A stretch of 50,020 bases of DNA, from positions 1 to 50,020 of the forward strand of contig CAYNQE010000003.1 in NCBI GenBank assembly GCA_964399345.1. Reading direction: 5' to 3'. Shown here one piece after another: positions 39,713 to 47,521 of this stretch. Position 1 is the stretch's first letter. Each line of letters begins with the position of its first letter. Source of the stretch: UBA2100 sp964399345 (GTDB lineage: Bacteria; Patescibacteriota; Minisyncoccia; Phycocordibacterales; UBA2100). Below the pieces are notes generated by a model that saw nothing but the letters and a program-made list of their open reading frames with translations, did no database searches and had not been told where the DNA came from. A program made the position numbers and the translations under genes.

Positions 39713-40684
39713 ATGGAAAAAGAACGACCAGAAATATTAACTCAATATGCAACCGACAACCGTGTAGGGTTTTTAATACAAGAATACGACAGATTAGACG
39801 GAGAAGCACGCGAGGCTAAGTTGGTAGGTACTGCAGATGCTGAAATGGACGCCCTGGTAGAAGAAGACCTAAGGCGAATATCAGAGGCACAAAACGGAGT
39901 AATTGAACAAATTGAACAAATTGTTAAAGAAGATGAAGAAGAGCAGAAGTTTCCAAACGAGGCAGTTTTAGAGGTTCGTGCAGGAGCAGGAGGAGAGGAA
40001 GCCGCGTTGTTTGCAGAGGAGTTAGCCTTTATGTACATCAAGTATGCTGAAATAAGGGGGTGGCAAACTCAAACACTAAGTGAGTCTCGTTCAACTATGG
40101 GAGGTGTAAAAGAAATCATTATTGAAATTAAAGGAAAGAACAGTTACAAAACTCTTCGTTTTGAAACAGGGGTGCATCGTGTTCAAAGAATACCTGCAAC
40201 AGAAAAACAAGGAAGAATTCATACTTCAACGATAAGTGTGGCGATCTTGCCTGTGTACAAGCACGTAACAGTTGAAATTAACCCGGCGGACTTGGAAATA
40301 GAGTTTTCACGCTCAGGTGGAGCCGGAGGACAGAACGTAAACAAAGTTGAAACTGCCGTTCGTCTTACCCACAAGCCAACAGGTATAAGTGTTCGCTGTA
40401 CTGCAGAACGCTCACAACAAAAGAACAGAGAAAAGGCATACGCTATTATTGCCTCACGTATTCAAGAGATGCAGGATGAGGAAGCGGCTAAAACAAGGTC
40501 AGACGCACGTTCAAAACAAGTAGGAACAGGGGATCGTTCAGAAAAGATACGTACTTACAATTTCCCACAGGATCGTATAACCGATCATAGAATTAAAAAA
40601 TCTTGGTCCGGAGTGGATAAGATACTTGGAGGAATTCCCGATCCAATATTTGAAGAGTTGGCGGAGTTTTCGGAGGGGGAGTAA
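39713..40684 (+). CDS. prfA: Peptide chain release factor 1
   Basis: Reads UAA and UAG. 323 residues, shorter than the usual ~360, mostly at the N-terminus. The codon-reading tripeptide PAT is at residues 161-163 (RIPATEKQGRIHTST) and the catalytic GGQ at 205-207. No Shine-Dalgarno is visible; a hairpin with a T run ends 3 nt before the ATG. With prfB also present, all three stop codons should be read as stops. Followed by the rpsB promoter. Confidence 0.94.
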   Translation: MEKERPEILTQYATDNRVGFLIQEYDRLDGEAREAKLVGTADAEMDALVEEDLRRISEAQNGVIEQIEQIVKEDEEEQKFPNEAVLEVRAGAGGEEAALFAEELAFMYIKYAEIRGWQTQTLSESRSTMGGVKEIIIEIKGKNSYKTLRFETGVHRVQRIPATEKQGRIHTSTISVAILPVYKHVTVEINPADLEIEFSRSGGAGGQNVNKVETAVRLTHKPTGISVRCTAERSQQKNREKAYAIIASRIQEMQDEEAAKTRSDARSKQVGTGDRSEKIRTYNFPQDRITDHRIKKSWSGVDKILGGIPDPIFEELAEFSEGE

Positions 40685-40687
40685 CCA

Positions 40688-40744
40688 TTGCTATGTACCC
40701 ATTAATTTGATAATATCTTTGTGCCCCTTTATGTGGGGGCTTTT
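40688..40744 (+). promoter_or_regulatory. Promoter and 5'-terminal hairpin of rpsB
   Basis: TTGCTA (40688-40693), 17 nt, TAATAT (40711-40716). The predicted start near 40722 coincides with the base of a hairpin GCCCC (40723-40727) with GGGGC (40736-40740), followed by TTTT and then the ATG at 40750. The mRNA would thus begin with a stem-loop and have no Shine-Dalgarno. It could be an attenuator, an S2 autoregulation site or a 5' stabiliser. Confidence 0.6.
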
Positions 40745-40749
40745 AAAAT

Positions 40750-41484
40750 ATGACAGCAACAACAATAGAAAAACTATTTGAAGCCGGAGCACACTTTGGG
40801 TATTCTCGTACGCGACGAAATCCAACAATTGCTCAATACATTTTTGGACAAAAGAACAGAAACGATATTTTTGATCTAGAACTAACAGAGGCTAAATTAG
40901 AAGAAGCTAAAAAGGCAGCCCTCTCCATGGCAACCTCAGGAAAGAAAATACTATTCGTTGCAGGAAAGAACGAAGCTCGTATTATCATGCGACGTGCCGC
41001 TCTAAAAGTGGACGAGCCTTTTGTGTGTAGCAGGTGGATTGGAGGTACACTAACTAACTTTAAAGAGATAGGTAAGCGTGTAAAACGACTGGAGACTCTT
41101 CGAGATGATAAAGAAAAGGGAAACCTTGATAAATATACAAAGAAAGAACGTCTTTTGATGGATCGTGAGATAGATGACCTAGAAGCAAAGTTCGGAGGAA
41201 TTGTTGATATGAAAGAACTTCCAGGGGCAATGTTTGTAGTTGACCCACGATACGACTACATCGCGGTAAATGAAGCACACGCTAGAGGCGTTCCAATTAT
41301 AGCTCTAGCTAACACAGACTGTGATATCTCAAAGATCGCTAGTCCTATGCCAGGAAACGATGCAACAGCAAAGAGTATTACTTTCTTTGTAGATCAAATC
41401 GTTGAGGCAATAGAGAAAGGTAAAGCTGCAAACAAAGCAGCAAAAGCAACTCCAGAGAAGAAGGAAGAGAAGAAAGAAACTTAA
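40750..41484 (+). CDS. rpsB: Ribosomal protein S2
   Basis: 244 residues with the S2 signature: FEAGAHFGYSRTRRNP at the start, WIGGTLTNFKEI in the middle and VDPRYDYIAVNEAHARGVPIIALANTDCDI near residue 165-195. A Lys/Ala-rich C-tail follows. Upstream of tsf by 13 nt, the conserved rpsB-tsf order. Confidence 0.95.
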   Translation: MTATTIEKLFEAGAHFGYSRTRRNPTIAQYIFGQKNRNDIFDLELTEAKLEEAKKAALSMATSGKKILFVAGKNEARIIMRRAALKVDEPFVCSRWIGGTLTNFKEIGKRVKRLETLRDDKEKGNLDKYTKKERLLMDREIDDLEAKFGGIVDMKELPGAMFVVDPRYDYIAVNEAHARGVPIIALANTDCDISKIASPMPGNDATAKSITFFVDQIVEAIEKGKAANKAAKATPEKKEEKKET

Positions 41485-41497
41485 CTATATAAAACAT

Positions 41498-42076
41498 ATG
41501 TCTTCAACTGAACTAATAAAGCAACTTAGAGATGAAACCGGAGTGTCTATTATGCAATGTAAGAAAGCATTGGATGATGCCGACGGTAACATTGAACAAG
41601 CAAAAGTTAACTTAAGAAAAATCAGCGCACAAGTTGCAGCAAAGAAAGCAGATAGAGAGCTTGGAAGCGGAGCAGTTCAGGCATACATTCACGCAGGAAA
41701 CTCAGTAGCAGGAGTTGTTGTTCTGGCATGTGAGACTGATTTCGTTGCAAAGAACGAAGAGTTTGTAAAAACCGCATATGATATAGCGATGCATGTTGCG
41801 GCGATTGCTCCTGAATTTCTATCAAGAGACGACGTAACTGAAGAATCAACAAAAGCAGCAAGAGCAGTGTTTGAAAAAGAAGCATCTGATAAGCCTGAAG
41901 ATATGAGAGAAAAGATTGTGGAAGGAAAAATGGACTCCTTCCTAAAAGAAAAGGTTTTACTTGAGCAAGACTTCGTTAAAGACGGAAGCCTTACAATCCA
42001 AGGATTAATCGATGAGGCTTCTCAAAAATTTGGAGAACGTGTAGAGGTTGCAGAAATCTCTCGTTTTGCAGTATAG
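41498..42076 (+). CDS. tsf: Elongation factor Ts, short form
   Basis: Exchanges GDP for GTP on EF-Tu. 192 residues against about 280 in E. coli. The UBA-like N-domain (ELIKQLRDETGVSIMQCKKALDDADGN) and the TDFVAKNEEF loop that displaces nucleotide in EF-Tu are present. One core subdomain seems to be reduced, as in several short bacterial EF-Ts. Co-transcribed with rpsB. Confidence 0.93.
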   Translation: MSSTELIKQLRDETGVSIMQCKKALDDADGNIEQAKVNLRKISAQVAAKKADRELGSGAVQAYIHAGNSVAGVVVLACETDFVAKNEEFVKTAYDIAMHVAAIAPEFLSRDDVTEESTKAARAVFEKEASDKPEDMREKIVEGKMDSFLKEKVLLEQDFVKDGSLTIQGLIDEASQKFGERVEVAEISRFAV

Positions 42077-42083
42077 TTAATCT

Positions 42084-42512
42084 ATGACGGCTACTGTTGC
42101 CTTTAGTATTTCGCTCGCATCTTTAATACTATTTTTCGTATTTAAGTATTTTGAGAATTCACGGGATTTTGCGGTATATAATAAATTCCGTAATAAAGGA
42201 GACGTAATGGTTATTTCTTCAATAAAAGAAATTAGAACTACTCTATTACATATTGAAGAGCACTTCTCTTTTAAAAAAGTTATCTATAAGACCTTACATG
42301 GTATCGCTATTTCTGTAGCCTACGTTGCAGGAGGAATTGAAAGACAAGCACACAAGGTTACTATGCACATGACTCATCGTGCTAAAAAAGAAGTAAGACA
42401 AACTAGATCGTCGTTTTTGGAGGAAGTAGAAACTCATAAAAACGGCCTTGACACAGAGCGGATTAAAAGAGAAACTAGTCTGACTTCAGTAACGGGAAAT
42501 ACGCCAGAGTAG
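42084..42512 (+). CDS. Small membrane protein whose stop codon lies in a tRNA gene
   Basis: 142 residues, one N-terminal transmembrane helix (VAFSISLASLILFFVF), then a basic helical region (HRAKKEVRQTRSSFLEEVE). No family recognised. It starts 7 nt after tsf. The last codons read into tRNA-Thr(TGT), and the stop TAG is tRNA residues U8-A9-G10, just as for the endonuclease before tRNA-Asp. RNase P cleavage of a joint transcript would remove the stop codon. Confidence 0.65.
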   Translation: MTATVAFSISLASLILFFVFKYFENSRDFAVYNKFRNKGDVMVISSIKEIRTTLLHIEEHFSFKKVIYKTLHGIAISVAYVAGGIERQAHKVTMHMTHRAKKEVRQTRSSFLEEVETHKNGLDTERIKRETSLTSVTGNTPE

Positions 42513-42575
42513 CTCAGTTGGTAGAGCAACTCACTTGTAATGAGTAGGTCGGGGGTTCGAGTCCTCTCTCTGGCT
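42503..42575 (+). tRNA. tRNA-Thr (TGT)
   Basis: Acceptor GCCAGAG/CTCTGGC with T73, D stem GCTC/GAGC, anticodon stem ACTCA/TGAGT with loop CTTGTAA, T stem with G-T pairs (GGGGG/CCTCT) and loop TTCGAGT. Third threonine isoacceptor in the window. Its first 10 nt overlap the upstream gene. CCA is not encoded. Confidence 0.92.
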
Positions 42576-42581
42576 CCATAA

Positions 42582-42612
42582 AACAAAAGTCCGCATCATG
42601 CGGACTTTTGTT
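42582..42612. terminator. Bidirectional terminator after tRNA-Thr(TGT)
   Basis: A perfect 14-bp stem AACAAAAGTCCGCA/TGCGGACTTTTGTT with a 3-nt loop. It serves the tRNA on the plus strand and the thioredoxin-like gene on the minus strand, whose stop codon overlaps it. Confidence 0.85.
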
Positions 42613-43276
42613 ATTCCTCCAACAGTGTGGGAAGTAACTCCTGTATCTCCTCTGTGCTTTTAAACCCAGAATAGGTCGTATTGTTAACAACAAGCGCTGG
42701 AAGCTCACTGGAGATGTTTTCAAGGGAAATAAGGGTCTCTATGGCTGATAAGTCTAGGTTGTAATCAAACGAATAGATACGTAGTTGAGGATAGTCTCTT
42801 GAGAGTTCAGTTAGAACGTGTCCTTGTTTTTCACAGTCAGCACAGGTTCCTTCCTCATTTGAGTAGAAATATAGTAAGAAGATAGGTTTAAGTTCGTCAC
42901 ATTTCTCTGAGACTTTTTGCATTAACAAAAGATCCTTTATTTCCAAAAGGGAATAGTGTCGCTTTAATCGCAGCACCTCTTCGTTGTCAGCACCTAATCT
43001 AGCTTCAGCAAATGAGAGTTTCTTAGCAAGAGTATCAAGTTCTCGCGAGAGAATTGGGTTTTCCGCAATACTTTTACAAGACTGCTCCTTTAGTAGTTCA
43101 AATTGGGTTTCAAGTGAGAGAATGTCAATTGCTATTCCTTCTTCGATTGAACGAAGTTGTTCAATACGTTTTTCATTAAAAAAGTTGTTTGCAACGATTG
43201 CGGTTGCAAAAATAACTCCTGTTATCAGAAATGCTGAAATATATTTACCCCATGGGGTTATTCTACCGTTTTCCAT
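42611..43276 (-). CDS. Membrane-anchored thioredoxin-like protein
   Basis: 221 residues: an N-terminal transmembrane helix (ISAFLITGVIFATAIVA), a helical region of about 100 residues, then a thioredoxin-like domain (about 133-221) with the active site TCADCEKQG and a cis-Pro candidate in SSELPALVVN. Probably an extracytoplasmic thiol oxidoreductase or disulfide isomerase-like protein; partners unknown. The CxxC is CADC rather than CGPC. Confidence 0.75.
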   Translation of the reverse strand: MENGRITPWGKYISAFLITGVIFATAIVANNFFNEKRIEQLRSIEEGIAIDILSLETQFELLKEQSCKSIAENPILSRELDTLAKKLSFAEARLGADNEEVLRLKRHYSLLEIKDLLLMQKVSEKCDELKPIFLLYFYSNEEGTCADCEKQGHVLTELSRDYPQLRIYSFDYNLDLSAIETLISLENISSELPALVVNNTTYSGFKSTEEIQELLPTLLEE

Positions 43277-43313
43277 AAATGCGAATATATCACTTTAATT
43301 GGTAAAAGGAAAC

Positions 43314-43343
43314 GCTCTCGCCGCATTTTACTGCGGCGAGAGC
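43314..43343. terminator. Terminator of the 43349 minus-strand small gene
   Basis: A perfect 12-bp GC-rich stem GCTCTCGCCGCA/TGCGGCGAGAGC with a 6-nt loop, 5 nt beyond the stop codon of the small gene. A T-rich run follows on both strands. Confidence 0.78.
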
Positions 43344-43348
43344 TTTTG

Positions 43349-43474
43349 TTAGAAAGTCGTGCTGATGCTTTCCGCCACTTTAGCCAATACAGCAATCCCA
43401 AGGCCAACTATTGCAGCTATAAGGATAATTGTGTCGGTGTTGAACGCGCCAGACCAATTTTTAAAGAAAGACAT
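43349..43474 (-). CDS. Tiny single-helix membrane protein with strong Shine-Dalgarno
   Basis: 41 residues: MSFFKNWSGAFNTDT, then one hydrophobic helix (IILIAAIVGLGIAVLAKVA) and a short tail. A perfect GGAGG lies 5 nt before the ATG, and a small palindrome (GCTCATTCGAGC) lies further upstream. A GC hairpin follows the stop. The ordered set of signals supports a real gene despite its size. Loosely like a Flp-type pilin or a small toxin-like membrane peptide; not assignable. Confidence 0.6.
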   Translation of the reverse strand: MSFFKNWSGAFNTDTIILIAAIVGLGIAVLAKVAESISTTF

Positions 43475-43537
43475 ATTTCCTCCGAAATAAAAACCGCTCG
43501 AATGAGCAGGCTAGAAACATTATGCACATTTTTCTCT

Positions 43538-44794
43538 CTAACGCCATTTAGCACTCTTTCCAACAATTACCTTGAATAAGGAAGCTCCTAGCCACAGCGG
43601 AGTTATAAACCCGTAAATAAGTAGATAAACTGGCATATCAAGTGACACTATTGAATCCTTGGCCATCTTTTTACCAATTCCCATTAATACAAAGGTTAAT
43701 GAGATAAGTATGATTGTTATTATCAAAACCGAACTTGTAGGAATGAAGTAGAGGTCAAAGTTTGCAGAGGGAGCCTGGATACCAATGGACTGGAATCTAA
43801 CAAACTCACGCACCACCATAATAGCGGTATTCCATATAACTACCGAGAACAGCGTAAGGGCACTGAAGATTGAAAGAAAACTAATGGGAAGAATAAACAT
43901 TCCAAGTGTTCCATATTTAGGATTAAAAAACATTTTTCGATATATAGATACATTCTTTAAAAAGCCGTAAGTCCAACGAACTCTTTGGGTGTATAGCTGA
44001 TGTAAATTTCTAGGTGCTGTAGTGTGAACAATAGCGTCAGGTTCGTTTTCAACTCTTTTATGATTCATTTGTAGACGCAAGCACATTTCTAAATCCTCTA
44101 CGCCGTGAGCATGGCGCCAAGGTCCTATTTCTTCGATTACACTTCGTCTAAAGAAGGAAAATGGTCCTGGAGTTATAAACAGAGCACCCATAAGAGAGAA
44201 TGCTTTTCGTACAAATATAGCTAATCCGTATTCGGCTTTTTGTACAATCTGTAGCAGACTGTTTGCGTTGTGTATTTTTATACTAGGAGTTACAGCTGCA
44301 ACATCTTCGTCTTCGAAATGTCTAATTAACTCCGTAAGAGCACTTTTCTCTACATAAGAGTCAGCATCAAGACATCCCACAAATTCAGCATCAGTGTGAA
44401 GGAGCGCTTCGTTCATCGCACTATGCTTACCACCGTTTTCTTTTGAGATAACAGTTACCTGGGACTTGAAGGTATTTAATATATTAAGAGTGTTATCAGT
44501 TGAGCCATCATCTACTGCAATTATTTGCAACTTATCCTTTGGGTAATCTAATTCTAGTAGGGATTTAATAGTTCCTGAGACAGTAGTTTCCTCGTTCCAG
44601 CAAGGAACGATAACGGCAACGCTTGGAAAGAAAGAAGACTTCTCTCTTTTTGTCTTACCCATGTGTTCAAAGAAGGTAATCAGCATAAATACCTCAAAGT
44701 ACAATGAGATAAATAGAAACGTATAGATCACTATTTGTGCTGAGATCATTAGCGCGATTCTATCATGTAATTGGCCATAAACCAGCAGAAACAT
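43538..44794 (-). CDS. Membrane glycosyltransferase, family 2
   Basis: 418 residues: N-terminal helix, GT-A domain (about 55-280), then three to four helices, like processive synthases and N-acetylglucosaminyltransferases. Motifs: VIVPCWNEETT, AVDDGSTDNTL, GCLDADSYVEKSAL, GVEDLEMCLRLQ and the QRVRWTYGFL block (QxxRW). It probably makes a surface polysaccharide or glycolipid. It diverges from pheS, and the promoters overlap. Confidence 0.85.
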   Translation of the reverse strand: MFLLVYGQLHDRIALMISAQIVIYTFLFISLYFEVFMLITFFEHMGKTKREKSSFFPSVAVIVPCWNEETTVSGTIKSLLELDYPKDKLQIIAVDDGSTDNTLNILNTFKSQVTVISKENGGKHSAMNEALLHTDAEFVGCLDADSYVEKSALTELIRHFEDEDVAAVTPSIKIHNANSLLQIVQKAEYGLAIFVRKAFSLMGALFITPGPFSFFRRSVIEEIGPWRHAHGVEDLEMCLRLQMNHKRVENEPDAIVHTTAPRNLHQLYTQRVRWTYGFLKNVSIYRKMFFNPKYGTLGMFILPISFLSIFSALTLFSVVIWNTAIMVVREFVRFQSIGIQAPSANFDLYFIPTSSVLIITIILISLTFVLMGIGKKMAKDSIVSLDMPVYLLIYGFITPLWLGASLFKVIVGKSAKWR

Positions 44795-44807
44795 GGGTAT
44801 TTCGTAT

Positions 44808-44815
44808 GTTATACT
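44808..44815. promoter_or_regulatory. Overlapping bidirectional -10 boxes (glycosyltransferase and pheS)
   Basis: The 8 bp GTTATACT hold TATACT for pheS on the plus strand (44810-44815, 7 nt before its ATG) and TATAAC on the minus strand (44813-44808, 13 nt before the glycosyltransferase ATG). The near-symmetric -10 predicts that one site starts transcription both ways. Confidence 0.5.
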
Positions 44816-44822
44816 CTTTTCT

Positions 44823-45536
44823 ATGCAAAAGTCATATATTAACCCACTAACTAGCGCAATTCGTGAAATTGTAGAGATTTTTAGCGAAATGGGGTTTGAA
44901 GTGGCGCAAGGCCCTGAACTAGAGACAGAACACTATAACTTTGACGCTTTAAACGTTGCAAAAGACCACCCTGCGCGCGATATGCAGGACACTTTTTGGG
45001 TGGATGAAAACCATGTATTACGAACTCACGACACGGCAGTCACTGCACGAAAACTAAAAGAAAATGATGGTGCTATGCGTTTTGTCTCTTGCGGAAAGGC
45101 ATATAGAAACGAAGCAACAGACATGACACACGAAGCACAGTTTTTTCAAGTGGATGCTTTTGCAATTGGTAAAGACATAACACTCGCACACTTAAAGGGA
45201 ACACTGGAGACATTCTTTGAAAAGTTCTTGGGAGGATCAGTAGAAATTAGATTTCGCCCTGGGTTCTTTCCTTTTGTGGAGCCAGGAGTTGAAGTTGATA
45301 TGAAATTAATTGGAGACGATGTTCCTAAGAGACTCAAAGGTAAATGGATAGAAATTCTTGGAGCAGGAATGCTTCACCCAAATGTTTTGAAAACTGCAGG
45401 AATTGACCCTGAAGAGTATCAAGGGTGGGCCTTTGGCGGAGGGATCGAAAGACTTTGTATGCTCAAATGGGGAATTGATGATATTCGCCTATTCCACGGA
45501 GGGGATCTTAAATTTATTCAACAATTTAGTGTATGA
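44823..45536 (+). CDS. pheS: Phenylalanine-tRNA ligase alpha subunit, catalytic core only
   Basis: 237 residues against about 330 usual. All class II motifs remain: LTSAIREIVEIFSEMGFE, FDALNVAKDHPARDMQDTFWV, VSCGKAYRNEATDMTHEAQFFQ, RPGFFPFVEPGVEVDM and WAFGGGIERLCMLKWGIDDIR. The N-terminal coiled coil, which touches tRNA in other bacteria, is absent. I start at 44823 (MQKSYINPL) because TATACT ends 7 nt before it; an in-frame ATG at 44793 would lie upstream of the promoter and adds only 10 residues. It overlaps pheT by 4 nt. Confidence 0.93.
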   Translation: MQKSYINPLTSAIREIVEIFSEMGFEVAQGPELETEHYNFDALNVAKDHPARDMQDTFWVDENHVLRTHDTAVTARKLKENDGAMRFVSCGKAYRNEATDMTHEAQFFQVDAFAIGKDITLAHLKGTLETFFEKFLGGSVEIRFRPGFFPFVEPGVEVDMKLIGDDVPKRLKGKWIEILGAGMLHPNVLKTAGIDPEEYQGWAFGGGIERLCMLKWGIDDIRLFHGGDLKFIQQFSV

Positions 45537-47431
45537 AGGTAAGTTACGAATGGATAAATAGTTTTTTCAAAGAAGGAGCATTGCCTTCTGTTTCTGAGGT
45601 GGAAGAGAAGCTAACTTTCCACGCTTTTGAAATTGAAGGGGTGGAGGAAGTAAATGGCGTTTCTGTAATTGATGTCGACGTTCTTCCTAATCGTGCGGCT
45701 GATTGTCTTTCACACCGTGGTATTGCAAGAGAAATTTCAGCACTCTTTAACACCCCAATGAAAGAAGATCCTTTAAGGAAAGAGATAAATGTCTCTAAAG
45801 AAGGAGGTGTAAAAGTAACTTTAGGTAAAGATGCATCTTGTTCGTACTATATAGCAGCACACATTACAGGAGTTGAAGTAAAAGACTCACCTGAGTGGTT
45901 AAAGGCAAGATTGGAGGCCATAGGACAAAAACCAATTAATAATGTGGTGGACGCCACTAACTACGTGCTGTTTGAATTAGGTAGACCAACTCATGTTTTT
46001 GACGCAAAGAAGTTTGAAGGACTGCACGTTGGTACTCGTCTTGCAAAAAGCGGAGAGAAAATCACTCTTCTAGGAGGGGATGAAGTTGAACTCAATGATT
46101 CAATGACTGTTATAACAGACGCAGATTCCGATAAGGCAGTAGCAATTGGTGGTATTAAAGGAGGAAATCATGCGGAGGTAGATAGTAATACAACAGACAT
46201 TTTAATTGAAACAGCAAACTTTAATCCAACTAAAACAAGACTAACAGCGCAAGCACTTAAGCTAAGAACTGATGCATCCGCTAGATTTGAAAACAATATG
46301 GCAGACGGACTGGCTGATTACGGGATTGAAAGGGTAGTTGAAATAATTTTAAAAATAGCAGGAGGAGAACTACAAGGATATACAAAAGAAGGGGAATTAG
46401 ATGAAGGAAATATGGAAGTGAACGTTAATGAAGAGAGAATTTCAAAACTTCTTGGGGCTAAAATAAGCACAGAGGAAATTGAAGATATATTTACACGACT
46501 TGAGTTTGAGTATACGAAGGAAAATGAATTTAAAGTGAAAGCGCCTTTTGAAAGGAGGGATGTAAATATACCCGAGGAAGTAATTGAAGAAGTTGGTAGA
46601 GTCTACGGTTACAACAGAATTGAATCTAAACAACTAGATTCACCCCAGCGAGAAGGTGGAGTGAATAAGAAGTACGCATACTCTGAGATAATTAAGAAAA
46701 CACTAACGGAACTTGGTGTTACTGAAGTATCTTTGTATTCTCTTCGTGATTCTGGAGAAGTTAAGCTCTTAAACTCTCTTGCAAGCGATAAAGACCATCT
46801 AAGGAAAAATCTTTCTGATGGAATAAAAGAATCTTTAGTAAAAAATGGAAAGAACATGCCACTACTTGGTCTTCATCAAGAGTTAAAGATTTTTGAGATT
46901 GGTAATGTATTTGGCGAGAGAGAAACAACTAATGTATGTGTGGGAGTTGAAGTAGCAGGGAATAAGAAAAAGGAAGAAAGAGTGGAGACAATTTTAACTA
47001 ACGTAAAAACTCATTTAGAGAATGCTTTAGGAATTAAACTTGGAAATGTTGCAGGAAGCACTTTTGAATTTACCCTGGATGACATTTTGGAAGATTTAAA
47101 AGATGTTGAAGAGTATAGTTTTGGAAATGTGGTTGGAGATATTTCTTACAAATCAGCAAGTTCTTATCCTTTTGTGCTGCGAGACATCGCTACCTGGGTT
47201 CCTGCAGGAGTAGAGAAAGAAGAGATTGAAAAAATAGTAGTTAGTCACTCAGGAGAACTTCTTAAAAGAGTCGACTTGTTTGATGAGTTTGAAAAAGATG
47301 GGCGTATTTCATACGCATTTCACCTTGTATTTCAGTCCATGGAAGAAACACTTACTGATGTAGTCGTGGGAGAGATTATGGAGAAAATTGAAGGAGAGAT
47401 TAACGGAAAAGAAGGCTGGGAAGTGCGTTAA
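45533..47431 (+). CDS. pheT: Phenylalanine-tRNA ligase beta subunit lacking the OB domain
   Basis: 632 residues against about 795 in E. coli. The first ~35 residues (MKVSYEWINSFF, HAFEIEGVEEVNG) join directly to VIDVDVLPNRAADCLSHRGIARE, so the EMAP-like OB tRNA-binding insertion of about 110 residues is missing. B3/B4-like editing (about 95-250), B5 and the catalytic-like core follow, and the C-terminal FDX-ACB anticodon-binding domain is present (SSYPFVLRDIATWVP onward). With the short PheS this makes a stripped PheRS. It is followed by a terminator-like region. Confidence 0.92.
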   Translation: MKVSYEWINSFFKEGALPSVSEVEEKLTFHAFEIEGVEEVNGVSVIDVDVLPNRAADCLSHRGIAREISALFNTPMKEDPLRKEINVSKEGGVKVTLGKDASCSYYIAAHITGVEVKDSPEWLKARLEAIGQKPINNVVDATNYVLFELGRPTHVFDAKKFEGLHVGTRLAKSGEKITLLGGDEVELNDSMTVITDADSDKAVAIGGIKGGNHAEVDSNTTDILIETANFNPTKTRLTAQALKLRTDASARFENNMADGLADYGIERVVEIILKIAGGELQGYTKEGELDEGNMEVNVNEERISKLLGAKISTEEIEDIFTRLEFEYTKENEFKVKAPFERRDVNIPEEVIEEVGRVYGYNRIESKQLDSPQREGGVNKKYAYSEIIKKTLTELGVTEVSLYSLRDSGEVKLLNSLASDKDHLRKNLSDGIKESLVKNGKNMPLLGLHQELKIFEIGNVFGERETTNVCVGVEVAGNKKKEERVETILTNVKTHLENALGIKLGNVAGSTFEFTLDDILEDLKDVEEYSFGNVVGDISYKSASSYPFVLRDIATWVPAGVEKEEIEKIVVSHSGELLKRVDLFDEFEKDGRISYAFHLVFQSMEETLTDVVVGEIMEKIEGEINGKEGWEVR

Positions 47432-47432
47432 A

Positions 47433-47469
47433 AAATGTGCATAAAAGCGCGCATTTGAGCGTGTTTTTT
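47433..47469 (+). terminator. Terminator after pheT
   Basis: AAATGTGC (47433-47440) can pair with GCGCATTT (47449-47456), followed by GCGTG and six T (47463-47468). The gyrB -10 box begins within 4 nt. Confidence 0.6.
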
Positions 47470-47471
47470 GC

Positions 47472-47513
47472 TATAATATACTTAACCAAGAGAGTGTTCT
47501 ACACACTCTTTTT
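47472..47513 (+). promoter_or_regulatory. Promoter -10 and hairpin leader of gyrB
   Basis: TATAAT at 47472-47477 without a good -35. The leader of about 38 nt contains AGAGTGT (47491-47497) with ACACTCT (47503-47509) and a T run to 47513, a terminator-like attenuator ending 8 nt before the ATG. Supercoiling-sensitive control is a possibility but not shown. Confidence 0.55.
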
Positions 47514-47521
47514 ATAACATT

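Noticed and set aside
13831..40684. UGA or other stop-codon reassignment, as in some CPR lineages
   Set aside because: Both RF2 with SPF and RF1 with PAT are intact and real genes here end in TGA, so the standard code fits.
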